34,881 bases of DNA, from the NCBI GenBank assembly GCA_022573895.1, contig JACZTB010000015.1, forward strand, positions 1-34,881. The letters are read 5' to 3'. The stretch comes from Nitrososphaerota archaeon. GTDB taxonomy: Archaea; Thermoproteota; Nitrososphaeria; Nitrososphaerales; Nitrosopumilaceae. Shown here piece after piece: positions 23,753-31,716 of the stretch (its first letter is position 1; every line of letters begins with the position of its first letter). Below the pieces are notes generated by a model, which was not told where the DNA came from, ran no database searches, and saw nothing but the letters and a program-made list of their open reading frames with translations. The translations under genes were made by a program, and so were the position numbers.

Positions 23753-24075
23753 TATGATTTAACCTCTACTACAACATATGATATTGATTTTGCTATTGGT
23801 CTGCATTCTGCAGTCAAGACAAAATCTCCAGATTCAACATCAATACAATTTGGTACATGTGCATGAATCGTGCTTTTACCTCTTGCATATCTCTTAAATT
23901 TAGTAAAGTAAATTGCTGATTCCTTTTGTAATGTGATTGTCTGCTTTGCTTTACTGCCTGTGACCTTTCCATCAAATAGTTTTCCTCTTATTGACAAGCT
24001 TCCATGAAATGGACAATTTTTGTCTGTGCATTTTCTTTTTGGTTCTTTTACTTTTAGTCCGATGTTTACGGTCAT
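23752..24075 (-). CDS. rps17: Ribosomal protein uS17
   Basis: The 107-residue protein binds 16S rRNA. Landmarks are the N-terminal CTDKNCPFHGSLSIRGKLFDG (landmark CPFHGSLSIRGK), TFKRYARGKSTIHAHVPNCI and GDFVLTAECRPIAKSISYVVVE (landmark AECRPIAKSISYVV). It overlaps the rnp1 gene by 4 bases. Confidence 0.96.
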   Translation of the reverse strand: MTVNIGLKVKEPKRKCTDKNCPFHGSLSIRGKLFDGKVTGSKAKQTITLQKESAIYFTKFKRYARGKSTIHAHVPNCIDVESGDFVLTAECRPIAKSISYVVVEVKS

Positions 24076-24338
24076 GCTTTACTCCCTATTCTATCAAATG
24101 GTCTTTTTGTAATTTTAGAGCCATCAATTACTATGTCTTGATTTTTAATTGAGAATTTCCAACTATTTTTTGATTTGGCAATTGATTTAATTCCATTCTT
24201 TGTTTTTATTCTAAACATTGATTTTGTTTCATCAACAATTATCCCATTTAATCCTATTATTTGTGAATTTGATGATTGAGTAATTTCAGTGTGTAATCCA
24301 ATGAATTCATGAGATGTAATGTTGTCTACTGTAATCAT
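24072..24338 (-). CDS. rnp1: RNase P protein component 1 (Rpp29/Pop4)
   Basis: This 88-residue protein is the archaeal Rpp29, a subunit of RNase P that binds its RNA. Landmarks are EFIGLHTEITQSSNSQIIGLNG (landmark FIGLHTEIT) and the strand pattern IVDETKSMFRIKTKNGIKSIAK. Its position between rpl29 and rps17 is the normal archaeal location. It overlaps rpl29 by 4 bases and rps17 by 4 bases. Confidence 0.93.
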   Translation of the reverse strand: MITVDNITSHEFIGLHTEITQSSNSQIIGLNGIIVDETKSMFRIKTKNGIKSIAKSKNSWKFSIKNQDIVIDGSKITKRPFDRIGSKA

Positions 24339-24541
24339 TTTTCTCTCCTCATCTCATTTACTCTAGTTAGCATTCTTGCAATGTCGTGACGTACTGGTTT
24401 TAGTTTACCACTTTCTTTTCTTAGTGTACCTTTGGCTCCATCAACTCTAAGTTTAGTAAGTTCACTTCTTGCTTCTTGAATTTTACTTTTAAGATCTTTT
24501 TCATTCAATTGTTTAATGGTTTTCATGCTAATTCTAGTCAT
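24335..24541 (-). CDS. rpl29: Ribosomal protein uL29
   Basis: The 68-residue protein forms two long helices at the exit tunnel. Landmarks are [20 protein letters not shown] and [20 protein letters not shown]. It overlaps rps3 by 4 bases and rnp1 by 4 bases. Confidence 0.95.
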   Translation of the reverse strand: MTRISMKTIKQLNEKDLKSKIQEARSELTKLRVDGAKGTLRKESGKLKPVRHDIARMLTRVNEMRREK

Positions 24542-25335
24542 TTTAATCTGTTCTCCTCTTCTTCTAATGTTTCAATGCTTTTCATTTTTTCTTCTTCAAT
24601 AGCAATTTGCTCTGTCTCTGATTTTACTTCCTCTGTCTCTGATTTTACTTCCTCTGTCTCTGATTTTACTTCCTCTGTCTCTGATTTTACTTCCTCTGTC
24701 TCTGATTTTACTTTCTCTGTCTCTGATTTTACTTTCTCTGTTTTTTCTTCTCTCATTTCAAATTCTGGAATGAGCTTTTCTTTTCTTGCAATTCTAATTC
24801 TAATTCCAATTAATCCCATTTTAGTTTTTACATGAGCAATGTCTTGCTCAACAATAATTTCTGCATGATGTCCTGCTCTTGGTAAGATTCCAACCGTATG
24901 TTTTTCAAATGCTGAACGGTCACCTCTAAGTTTTCCAGAAATTGTAATTTGAACTCCCATTGCCCCACTTTCCATGATTTGTTTTAATGTCCACATTGTT
25001 GCTCTTCTAAAGGCAGTTCCACGCTCAATATGTGAAGCCATTCTGTTACACATCACGCCTGGAACTAGTTCTGGCTTTTCAATTTCTACTACTGAAATTT
25101 GTGGGTTCTTTAATCCAAAGTCTGTTGCAAGTTTTTCAGTAAGGGCTCTGATTCCAGTACCTTTTCTTCCTATAACGATTCCTGGTCTTGTTACATGTAA
25201 TGCAACTCTAGTTCCTGTTGGTGTTTTTGATATTTCTGCATGTGAAAAACCTGCATCTTTAATTGCTTCTCTTAGATAATCTTTGAGAAGCATCATGTTG
25301 TAATTATCTTTGATTACATTTTTGACTGCTGACAT
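24538..25335 (-). CDS. rps3: Ribosomal protein uS3 with acidic repeat tail
   Basis: Residues 1-196 are uS3, a small-subunit mRNA-entry protein: the KH region ([18 protein letters not shown]), [10 protein letters not shown] and the C-terminal domain with [37 protein letters not shown] (landmark [12 protein letters not shown]). Residues 199-240 are six 7-residue repeats TE(K/E)VKSE, followed by a 24-residue acidic end. The tail is unusual in length and highly repetitive; it does not affect the conserved core. It is 2 bases after rpl22. Confidence 0.95.
   Translation of the reverse strand: MSAVKNVIKDNYNMMLLKDYLREAIKDAGFSHAEISKTPTGTRVALHVTRPGIVIGRKGTGIRALTEKLATDFGLKNPQISVVEIEKPELVPGVMCNRMASHIERGTAFRRATMWTLKQIMESGAMGVQITISGKLRGDRSAFEKHTVGILPRAGHHAEIIVEQDIAHVKTKMGLIGIRIRIARKEKLIPEFEMREEKTEKVKSETEKVKSETEEVKSETEEVKSETEEVKSETEEVKSETEQIAIEEEKMKSIETLEEEENRLK
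24616..24741 (-). repeat. Six tandem 21-base units in rps3
   Basis: The unit TCTGATTTTACTTCCTCTG plus two bases repeats six times on the plus strand and encodes the acidic tail. All units keep the reading frame. Confidence 0.85.
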
Positions 25336-25337
25336 TT

Positions 25338-25796
25338 CTAAATTTCCTGTGCTATCAATTCTACGTGAACTAATACATTGTTCTTTGGAGTTGCTCTTCC
25401 CATTGCTCTTGGAATAAATCTTTTTATAATTACTCCTTTGTGAACAGTTGCGTTAATAATTTTTAATCTATCTAAATCCATTCCTTTGTATTCTGCATTT
25501 GATTCTAAATTATCTAAAACTTTGATGAATTCTCTTGCTGTTTTTTGTGGATAACGTCCTGACATCATTCCAGGATCTGATTTATGTCCTACTTGATTTT
25601 TGAATCGTCTAAATGCGACTGCTCTGTCTTTGCGAATAACTGCTTGTAAGTAATCTCTTGCTTTTTCAATTGACAATCCTTTGATTGCAACTGCTACTTC
25701 ACGTGCATGTTTGTGTGATATTTCTTTTTCTCTTAATGAAGCACGTACATGTCTTGTTACATCGTAATTTTGGAAAGCGTAACTGAATCTACCCAT
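25338..25796 (-). CDS. rpl22: Ribosomal protein uL22
   Basis: The 152-residue protein lines the exit tunnel. Landmarks are [59 protein letters not shown] and the C-terminal [22 protein letters not shown] at 25796 is chosen. A GTG at 25805 in the same frame overlaps the rps19 end and is less likely because the next three residues are not conserved-looking. Confidence 0.94.
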   Translation of the reverse strand: MGRFSYAFQNYDVTRHVRASLREKEISHKHAREVAVAIKGLSIEKARDYLQAVIRKDRAVAFRRFKNQVGHKSDPGMMSGRYPQKTAREFIKVLDNLESNAEYKGMDLDRLKIINATVHKGVIIKRFIPRAMGRATPKNNVLVHVELIAQEI

Positions 25797-25801
25797 ATTA
25801 A

Positions 25802-26197
25802 TCACTTTAATGGCACATAAAGACTGGATCTTGATGCACCTACACCCGGTGCTCCATGTGAAACTTTCTTGTTTGTTATGACATATTCTCCCAAGTAATG
25901 CCCAATCATTTCTGTTTTAATTGTGACTGGCGCAAATTCCTTTCCTGAAAAAACATTTACTGTAACATCTACCATGTACGGTAGAATGATCAAATCTCTT
26001 AGGTGAGTTTTGATAGGATTCTTTAATTTACCTGCTTTTGCAGACTTTATCTCTTCAATTAGTTTTCTCTTTCCATCAGTTATACCTCTGGTTAGAGATC
26101 TTCTTTGCCTAGAGTTGAATAATTGGAATAATTTCTCTAGAGATGTGTTTTCTAACTCCTCCTTTGGAATCCCTCTGTATAAAAATTTCTTAACCAT
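25802..26197 (-). CDS. rps19: Ribosomal protein uS19
   Basis: The 131-residue protein binds the small-subunit head. Landmarks are FLYRGIPKEELENTSLEKLF, IKTHLRDLIILPYMVDVTV and MIGHYLGEYVITNKKVSHGA followed by GVGASRSSLYVPLK. It is separated from rpl23 by only 44 bases, where rpl2 is normally found. Confidence 0.95.
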   Translation of the reverse strand: MVKKFLYRGIPKEELENTSLEKLFQLFNSRQRRSLTRGITDGKRKLIEEIKSAKAGKLKNPIKTHLRDLIILPYMVDVTVNVFSGKEFAPVTIKTEMIGHYLGEYVITNKKVSHGAPGVGASRSSLYVPLK

Positions 26198-26241
26198 TCT
26201 TTTTGTCCTTTGTTAATGTACTTCGAGTTTTATGGTCCATA
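26198..26241 (-). promoter_or_regulatory. Short spacer at the missing rpl2 position
   Basis: The 44 bases between rpl23 and rps19 hold a TATA-like CATAAAACTC (minus strand, near 26224-26237) about 30 bases before the rps19 start. It could be an internal promoter placed where rpl2 was lost or never inserted. Confidence 0.3.
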
Positions 26242-26508
26242 TTATAGCATTCCTATCTTTGTTGCCAAATCCCTAGCTTTTGCTGTATTTTCAAACTGAA
26301 CAATTGCCTTTTTGCCATAAATTGTTCTTGCAGTGTTAACATTGGTAACTTTTTCGTTGAAAAGTATTTTTACGGCCTCAGCAATTTGTGGTTTGGTTGC
26401 TGAACGTTCTACAATGAAACAAACTTTACTTTCATTTTCTACCATTGCAAATGTTTTTTCTGTAATGTATGGCTTGACAATAATTCTATTTGCTTGATCT
26501 ACATTCAT
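26242..26508 (-). CDS. rpl23: Ribosomal protein uL23
   Basis: The 88-residue protein sits at the tunnel exit and is a docking site for targeting factors. Landmarks are VKPYITEKTFAMVENESKVC (landmark PYITEKTF) and KILFNEKVTNVNTARTIYGKKA (landmark VTNVNTARTIYGKK). It overlaps rpl4 by 4 bases. Confidence 0.95.
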   Translation of the reverse strand: MNVDQANRIIVKPYITEKTFAMVENESKVCFIVERSATKPQIAEAVKILFNEKVTNVNTARTIYGKKAIVQFENTAKARDLATKIGML

Positions 26509-27317
26509 TGTATTTTCACCATTAACTCCAGATGTGTTGATTTAATTTTTCCAATTTCTTTTATTGCTGATTTGGTATATACTGTTAATCTAATTGGATC
26601 AGAACCTGGTGCCAAGTCTAATACGCTTAAATCTTTAACATTTTTTGCTTCTACACCTGGAAGCGACCCTACTGCTTTTCTTATGTTTGAAGAATCTATT
26701 GTAACAAACAAAACACTCTTTCCAACTTTCTTACTCCTTCCTCTAAGTCTTGATTGTCCAGAACGTATTTTTCTTGATTCTAATCTTTTAACGTCTTGTG
26801 ATAACTTTAGCGCATCTAACACTTCAGAGATTTCACTTGCTTTCGAAATTGATTCAATATCATCTGATACTATTATTGGAAATGATTCAATACCTTCAAC
26901 TTTATGGCCACGTGATTCTATAATATCTTTTGATGCTGTAGCTGCAATTGCAGAACACAATGCTAGTTTATTTTCTTTTTTATTTAATTTCTTGTAAATT
27001 ACCTTTTCAACAATAGGCGGATGTGCTTGTCTCCCTCCTCTAGTTGATGCAACTTCTGCACCTTGACCTTGTCTTCCACCTCCTCCTCCTCTCATTCTGG
27101 CAACACGAGATACACCTTGACCTGTAGGAGGATCATTAGTATCTGCCACTACATCCATACCTGCAGTTGGGTGTCTTCCTTGTGGTTGGAATTTATGTGA
27201 AGTTAGATTAGTGAAAGCCTTATGAATTAAATCTCTTCTAAATGGAGTTGAAAAAACAAGTGGAAGTTCTACTTCTCCATCTTTTGTTCCAGTAGTTGTA
27301 TATGCAGTTGTCTTCAT
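26505..27317 (-). CDS. rpl4: Ribosomal protein uL4
   Basis: The 270-residue protein has a tunnel-facing loop. Landmarks are VELPLVFSTPFRRDLIHKAF, the glycine/arginine-rich loop RVARMRGGGGGRQGQGAEVA and KVIYKKLNKKENKLALCSAI. The first part of the loop is unusually glycine-rich, but this is normal for archaeal uL4. It overlaps rpl3 by one base. Confidence 0.96.
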   Translation of the reverse strand: MKTTAYTTTGTKDGEVELPLVFSTPFRRDLIHKAFTNLTSHKFQPQGRHPTAGMDVVADTNDPPTGQGVSRVARMRGGGGGRQGQGAEVASTRGGRQAHPPIVEKVIYKKLNKKENKLALCSAIAATASKDIIESRGHKVEGIESFPIIVSDDIESISKASEISEVLDALKLSQDVKRLESRKIRSGQSRLRGRSKKVGKSVLFVTIDSSNIRKAVGSLPGVEAKNVKDLSVLDLAPGSDPIRLTVYTKSAIKEIGKIKSTHLELMVKIQ

Positions 27318-28309
27318 TATACTACTAACTCCAAAATGTTTGGTTTGTTAACTTTGGCTGGAACATTTCTGATTTGACTTCTTAGTTTGATTAATCTTCT
27401 ATATGTTCCAGGAACTGAACCTTTTAGAACAATAAAATCTCCTTTAACTAATCCAAAGTGTTTGTATCCTCCATCTGGATTAATTTTAATTTGATTATCA
27501 TCTGTATTTCCTATAATCATAATTCTTTTATTATATTCAATTCTTTGATGGAATCCCATTTGTCCTGCTCTTGGAACTGTATACATTACACTTTGTGGAG
27601 AAATTGGACCAAGTGAACCTACCTCTCTAACTGTTTTTCTTGATTTATGTTGTTTCTTTTTTACACCCCATCTCTGAATGACACCTTGCCATCCTTTACC
27701 TTTAGTAATTGCAGCAACATCTACACTTGAACCAAGTTCAAAAATTTGTTCAATTTTAATTTCTTTTCCAAGTAATTCTTTAACATGAGTAAATTGTTTT
27801 TGTATGTCTCCTCCGCTAACTGAAGCTTCAAAAATATATGGTTTCTTTTGTTCTAATCCAGCTGCACGTGGAGAAACTGCAATTATTGCAAAGATTTCTT
27901 TGATCTTTCGTAATCTTTTTTCTGCATTTTCTAAAGATCCCTCTTTATTTTTTAATGTAATTTCTTTTGCAATGTATTTTGGAATGTCTTCTGCATATAC
28001 ATCAAATTCAGCATGTAATCCATTATGATCTTTTGAATATCCTCTAATTCCTAAAATTAGTATTGGTGGTGTTACTAAGACCGTTCCAAGACTTACAAGT
28101 TGTTTTCCTGCATTTGGTGTCTTTTCGCGATCATCAATACTTACAATCTGGACACAACCTGCTTTGAAGCCACAATGAGCTAAAATTTTTGGTTCATCTG
28201 TATCTAATTTTGGCCATGCTCTAATTCTCGCCTCCATACTTTTAGCACGCCCTCTAGGTGAGTATGCAAGACTTCCTCTACGTGGTTGATGGTGTTTACG
28301 AGCGCCCAT
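27317..28309 (-). CDS. rpl3: Ribosomal protein uL3
   Basis: The 330-residue protein begins MGARKHHQPRRGSLAYSPRG and carries KGKGWQGVIQRWGVKKKQHK, SPQSVMYTVPRAGQMGFHQR and the C-terminal KGSVPGTYRRLIKLRSQIR. It is the first gene of the ribosomal cluster and follows a promoter region with palindromes. uL3 helps start large-subunit assembly. Confidence 0.97.
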   Translation of the reverse strand: MGARKHHQPRRGSLAYSPRGRAKSMEARIRAWPKLDTDEPKILAHCGFKAGCVQIVSIDDREKTPNAGKQLVSLGTVLVTPPILILGIRGYSKDHNGLHAEFDVYAEDIPKYIAKEITLKNKEGSLENAEKRLRKIKEIFAIIAVSPRAAGLEQKKPYIFEASVSGGDIQKQFTHVKELLGKEIKIEQIFELGSSVDVAAITKGKGWQGVIQRWGVKKKQHKSRKTVREVGSLGPISPQSVMYTVPRAGQMGFHQRIEYNKRIMIIGNTDDNQIKINPDGGYKHFGLVKGDFIVLKGSVPGTYRRLIKLRSQIRNVPAKVNKPNILELVV

Positions 28310-28343
28310 GACTAAGTCGCATCATCGATTGCCCTCTATTAAA

Positions 28344-28355
28344 CCATATAAGATA
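28344..28355 (-). promoter_or_regulatory. TATA box of the ribosomal-protein cluster
   Basis: TATCTTATATGG on the minus strand is about 40 bases before the rpl3 ATG. The transcript would start near 28325 with a 16-base leader. Confidence 0.55.
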
Positions 28356-28357
28356 TC

Positions 28358-28389
28358 GTTAACCAATTCAAAAATTTTGGTTAACCAAA
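28358..28389. promoter_or_regulatory. Palindrome plus half-site before rpl3
   Basis: TTTGGTTAACCAAA (28376-28389) is a 14-base perfect palindrome. A second GTTAAC core at 28358-28363, followed by CAA, has its centre 22 bases away, about two helical turns. Both lie just upstream of the TATA box, where a regulator or activator could act on the cluster. Confidence 0.45.
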
Positions 28390-28403
28390 CATACTTAAAA
28401 TAA

Positions 28404-28514
28404 TTATGGCTTGAACAAATCTGATGCCATGTTCCAAATAGTAATTGCACCAATTATAATTCCTGCTACCCCAATCATAATTGCAAATAATAAGAAATTT
28501 TTTCTTTCTGGCAT
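28404..28514 (-). CDS. Tiny single-span membrane protein, 36 residues
   Basis: From ATG 28514 to TAA 28404 the product is MPERKNFLLFAIMIGVAGII then IGAITIWNMASDLFKP, that is, a short basic start and one long hydrophobic helix. It begins one base after the stop of the SPOUT gene, so it is co-transcribed. Membrane-anchored small proteins at this position are plausible, perhaps related to the secretion machinery, but no family is recognised. Confidence 0.6.
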   Translation of the reverse strand: MPERKNFLLFAIMIGVAGIIIGAITIWNMASDLFKP

Positions 28515-28515
28515 G

Positions 28516-29328
28516 TTATGATGCTCTTTGAGCATTAATTATCGCTAATGTTCCAAGTAATGCTTCTTCTAGACGTATCGTTTGAGTAGCTTGATCTGGG
28601 AAAAAATTTAGTATCTTTGCATTTTGAACATTTTTCATCTTTCCACCCAAGATTTCATGAACTCCTTTTTCAGGAGAGCCAAATACTATCAGTGTCGGCT
28701 GATCTGATTTTGTATATTTGGAAACCTGTTCTTTTGTTACAATTTTTCCTTTTCTAGATGTGATAATGATATTTCCCTTCCACTCAATTAATAATGAAAA
28801 CAAGTTTGCTCTTTCTTTGATTGAATATCCCCAATAAGCAGGAACTTCACTTTTGTCAATTTCTTTAACTGAAAATTTCGGATGACCTTCTTTGAATTGA
28901 ACTGTAACTCTTTTTCCTATTGAAGTCTTACCAAAAAATGCTATTAGTTGATTTATCCCAACATCAACAAATTTTTTTCCTTTTATACTAACTACAATTC
29001 CTTCTCTTATGTCTCCTCTGTTGATCTTTTTTGGATTTGCTGGTGTTATGTGGCTAGGAATTTTTAGCGGATGAAGCACTCCTGCAAATTTTAAGTCATT
29101 CATTTTAGGAAATAATCTTCTTCTCAAAAACTGTGGTGTTTCTAAATATTTCAGAATCATAACAAGCAAACTTCCATCTTGTTTGTTGTTTCCGTCTTGG
29201 TAGACATAGATTGTATCTATTTTAAAAATAGAGCAAGCCCTCGCTAGAACTGATATTTTTCTAGTCTTGTCTATCTTGAGTGAATCATCAGATAGTGCTG
29301 ATTCAGGAATAGCGACTGATAATTTCAA
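28516..29328 (-). CDS. SPOUT-type RNA methyltransferase (DUF171/COG2106)
   Basis: The 270-residue protein resembles the archaeal putative RNA uridine-N3 methyltransferases found next to rpl3. It starts MKLSVAIPESALSDDSLKID and has the segments KTRKISVLARACSIFKIDTI and YLETPQFLRRRLFPKM. A middle OB-like domain (REGIVVSIKGKKFVDVG) follows, and the C-terminal SPOUT knot shows LIVFGSPEKGVHEIL and FFPDQATQTIRLEEALLGTLAIIN (landmark TQTIRLEEALLGTL). The exact target is not known. Confidence 0.88.
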   Translation of the reverse strand: MKLSVAIPESALSDDSLKIDKTRKISVLARACSIFKIDTIYVYQDGNNKQDGSLLVMILKYLETPQFLRRRLFPKMNDLKFAGVLHPLKIPSHITPANPKKINRGDIREGIVVSIKGKKFVDVGINQLIAFFGKTSIGKRVTVQFKEGHPKFSVKEIDKSEVPAYWGYSIKERANLFSLLIEWKGNIIITSRKGKIVTKEQVSKYTKSDQPTLIVFGSPEKGVHEILGGKMKNVQNAKILNFFPDQATQTIRLEEALLGTLAIINAQRAS

Positions 29329-29360
29329 TGTAATTTAATCTCACAAGCAGTTAAAAGTAA

Positions 29361-30098
29361 TTATTTTTCGTCATGTGGGTATTTTTCTTTGGCAATTTTT
29401 GCAAAGTTTACAATCTGCTCATTAGAAAGTATTTCATACAAACCTGTTTCTGTTTTAATATGTGCCATTTTGATGTGATTAGTTCCTTCCTTATCTTCAC
29501 TTGATAGATAAATTCCTGCTACAGCTAATGCTGAAGCGTCATCTAATGAAAGATCATTTTTGTAAGTTTTTTCTAAAAAGTCAGTTACCTGATCAGAACT
29601 TGCGCCAATTGCAATTGCGTCATAAGAGATGTATGTTCCACTAGGATCAGTTAGATACAACTGTGACACTTTGTTCACTACTCCTCCTAGAATTAGCGCA
29701 ACACCAAAAGGTCTTACACCTGCATATTGTGTAAATTGTTGACATTGATCAGCCAGATGCTTTGCAATAGTTTCAACTTCAACTGGCTCATCATAAATCA
29801 TTCTGTTACTTTGAGAAAAGAATCTTGCATTATCTACCTGACTTCTTGCATCTGGAATGTATCCTGCAGCTGCGACTCCAACATGATCGTCAATTTGGAA
29901 AATCTTTTGTGAGATTTCGGAAATCTGTAATTTTCTTGGTTTTTCTTCAACCGCGAATACTATACCATCTTTGCATTTTACACCAACTGCAATTGTTCCT
30001 CTTCTAACCGTTTCAATGGCATACTCTACTTGGTAAAGTCTACCATCTGGTGAAAATACCGTTATTGCTCTATCATAACCTTGTTGTTGAGGAAGCAT
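29361..30098 (-). CDS. psmA: Proteasome alpha subunit
   Basis: The 245-residue protein is an alpha-ring subunit of the 20S proteasome. It has the N-terminal gate and alpha signature YDRAITVFSPDGRLYQVEYA, then RRGTIAVGVK, GVAAAGYIPDARSQVDNAR and PFGVALILGG. It lacks the catalytic N-terminal threonine of beta subunits. It has an AT-rich promoter (TAAATTAAAC, minus strand) about 30 bases upstream. Confidence 0.96.
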   Translation of the reverse strand: MLPQQQGYDRAITVFSPDGRLYQVEYAIETVRRGTIAVGVKCKDGIVFAVEEKPRKLQISEISQKIFQIDDHVGVAAAGYIPDARSQVDNARFFSQSNRMIYDEPVEVETIAKHLADQCQQFTQYAGVRPFGVALILGGVVNKVSQLYLTDPSGTYISYDAIAIGASSDQVTDFLEKTYKNDLSLDDASALAVAGIYLSSEDKEGTNHIKMAHIKTETGLYEILSNEQIVNFAKIAKEKYPHDEK

Positions 30099-30243
30099 TT
30101 GATTCCAATACTTTGAAAGTTTAATTTATTGGTTGCTTAAATTGACAAAAATTTAAGACTAAAACGAATATCATTGCAGGCACAATTCAAAGTGAATTTT
30201 TCAAAAGAAATTTTTTTAATAAAATAATTAACAACGAAACCTT

Positions 30244-30333
30244 ATTCTCTACCCAAAATTCAACCTTAAAACAAGATTTCTGTCTGAGATAGTAAAGATC
30301 TGTGATTTTAGGTTCAACTCCACGGGGAAGAAT
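30244..30333 (+). ncRNA. Candidate imperfect hairpin RNA
   Basis: A stem of about 17 pairs joins 30262-30279 with 30296-30314 (AACCT with AGGTT, AAAA with TTTT, CA with TG, AGAT with ATCT, then wobble and A-T), with three single-base bulges and a 16-base loop. An outer stem ATTCT 30244-30248 with AGAAT 30329-30333 and CC/GG inside may extend it. It lies in a gap and has no coding frame. This is a candidate only, and a chance fold cannot be excluded. Confidence 0.35.
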
Positions 30334-30714
30334 GCCTCTAGAGGTTCTAGTAAAGTTCTTGTATATTATACGCAAAAATAGTTTAAAAAGTAAACAAAAA
30401 CCTGATCCAAATTGGATGGGATTTGACCTTATAGAGTCTCTTTTTTGGTTCCATTTTACAATTGAAATTCCTAACTCATAAATCATTCTACTTGTTGGGA
30501 TTTGAACCAATTTAGTAAATCTTGCTCACGGATTAAATTTTCATGCGTAGCCAACTTTCACTAAACGATACTTGATCTATCAGACTATACTTTACCAACT
30601 GAAATGGGATAAAATGAGATACCTTCCAACTATCTTGGAATAGTATAGTTATTTTTTGCTGATATAGTATTGGTTATGTTTACTTGGAATACTAAATTCC
30701 TAAAATAATAGAAT

Positions 30715-30722
30715 AGGAGGAG
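30715..30722 (+). promoter_or_regulatory. Strong Shine-Dalgarno site of the half-DPSL gene
   Basis: AGGAGGAG lies 8 bases before the ATG at 30731, unusual in a region where most genes look leaderless. It supports real translation from a leadered transcript. Confidence 0.7.
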
Positions 30723-30730
30723 AACCTGAG

Positions 30731-30979
30731 ATGGATTTTGCTAGCCTTCCTAAAGTTGGAGGATGTGGTTACAAAGCACCTCCTAAAGAATCAGGTGATT
30801 TGAAACAATTAATTCAAAATGTAATTGATGCAGAAAGATGTGCTATTGGTTACTATAACAAAATGACTGAAAAATACAGAGACAAAGATTACGTCACTTA
30901 TGAGTTGTTCAAGACAGTTTTGCTGGATGAAGTAAGTGATGAAGATGAATGGGAAGATCTTTTAGTCCAACAACCCTAA
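30731..30979 (+). CDS. Half-length DPS-like ferritin-family protein
   Basis: The 82-residue protein aligns without gaps to the second half of the DPSL protein at 32420-33013. Shared landmarks are the GC near residue 11, the AERCAI helix (E35, C37) and a closing helix DEVSDEDEWEDLL. The first two helices of the four-helix bundle are absent, so it may dimerise to build a bundle. The ferroxidase glutamate E35 and E67 are kept, but the histidine of the DPSL EExxH-type site is aspartate (D70) and the second cysteine of the disulfide pair is threonine. The role is uncertain: an iron-binding or regulatory paralogue. No first-half coding exists upstream. Confidence 0.75.
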   Translation: MDFASLPKVGGCGYKAPPKESGDLKQLIQNVIDAERCAIGYYNKMTEKYRDKDYVTYELFKTVLLDEVSDEDEWEDLLVQQP

Positions 30980-31072
30980 GCCTTCTTTTTAACCCAATAA
31001 AGATCATAGGTTGATGAATAGAAAATATTCTAGTTTAATATACATAAAAGAAATGAATCTCTAATTAATGTA

Positions 31073-31366
31073 ATGTTAGATAGAAGGACTGAAATGTTAC
31101 AAATGGTTTTGGATTTAAGAATAAAGGAACTTCCAAATTTGTTACTTGTTACAAAAAATGGAATGAAAAAAGTTTGGAAATATCAAGATGAACATACCTT
31201 TCTTTATGGTTGGTGTATTGGAAGACTAGAAAATATTCTTTATAAAGAATTGAAGGATTTGGGTGGAACAAGGACACCAGAAGAAGATTGGTTTATTATT
31301 AGAGATCTTATGCAACTGCGACGACAACAAATAACTAAAATTATAGACGATGTATTAACTAATTAA
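31073..31366 (+). CDS. Hypothetical protein, 97 residues
   Basis: The protein starts MLDRRTEMLQMVLDLRIKEL and continues with a helical, amphipathic pattern (FLYGWCIGRLENILYKELKD; LMQLRRQQITKIIDDVL). It is soluble, with one cysteine and a WCIGRLE segment. A TATA-like TTTAATATAC is upstream. It is transcribed toward the convergent basic-protein gene. No family is recognised. Confidence 0.6.
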   Translation: MLDRRTEMLQMVLDLRIKELPNLLLVTKNGMKKVWKYQDEHTFLYGWCIGRLENILYKELKDLGGTRTPEEDWFIIRDLMQLRRQQITKIIDDVLTN

Positions 31367-31393
31367 CATTTGAAGCAAGATTGCACTAAGGAA

Positions 31394-31678
31394 TCAATTC
31401 TTTTGTTTGTTTTTTAGGTAGCGTTGTCTGTCATATTCTCTTTTCCTTTCTTTGGCTTCAGGTGTTGAATAATATTTTTTTGCATGTTTTCTTGCGTATT
31501 CATTAATTTCTTCTCTATGGGTTATGCGATATTTTTTGTTGCGTTCTCTTCTCAGTTTCTTAGATTTTGGTCTTGAATTGTATTCTTTTCTGAATTCTCT
31601 TTCCTGTTCTTTAACTTCAGGTCTTGATCTGTATTCTTTTAGGTATTTTCTTCTTTTTTTATCAGTCAATTTTAACAT
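31394..31678 (-). CDS. Basic repeat protein, 94 residues
   Basis: The protein is highly charged and repeats a short motif three times: EYRSRPEVKEQ, EYNSRPKSKKL and KYYSTPEAKER. The segments between are lysine/arginine-rich. Similar basic, tyrosine-spaced repeats occur in phage and plasmid proteins and in HNH-like nuclease N-termini, but no catalytic motif is seen. It is the last gene of the DPSL row and has its own TATA-like TAAAATATC at the end of the thioredoxin-fold gene. Confidence 0.6.
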   Translation of the reverse strand: MLKLTDKKRRKYLKEYRSRPEVKEQEREFRKEYNSRPKSKKLRRERNKKYRITHREEINEYARKHAKKYYSTPEAKERKREYDRQRYLKNKQKN

Positions 31679-31716
31679 CTACAACAATCTTCAGTGAGCC
31701 TTTACATCTAGATATT

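Larger units (their letters stand above)
30099..30730. other. Gene-free accessory spacer
   Basis: No frame here looks like a gene. It holds the psmA promoter at the left, a possible hairpin RNA at 30244-30333, a nested palindrome CCTCTAGAGG at 30335-30344, and a tRNA T-arm-like GGTTCAAATCC (minus strand, near 30491-30501) together with a D-arm-like CAGTTGGTA at 30594-30602. The rest is AT-rich with no visible structure. Confidence 0.5.

Noticed and set aside
24616-24741. CRISPR-like regular repeats
   Set aside because: The units are contiguous without spacers, keep the rps3 frame and encode an acidic tail.
30187-30510. Open frame of 107 codons on the minus strand
   Set aside because: It begins in the tRNA-like T-arm, lacks a promoter or Shine-Dalgarno site, and its composition is unlike real genes here.
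30481-30610. tRNA-like gene on the minus strand (GGTTCAAATCC with CAGTTGGTA)
   Set aside because: The T-stem has mismatches at two of five pairs, the acceptor halves do not pair, and no anticodon loop fits, so at most it is a degraded relic or chance.
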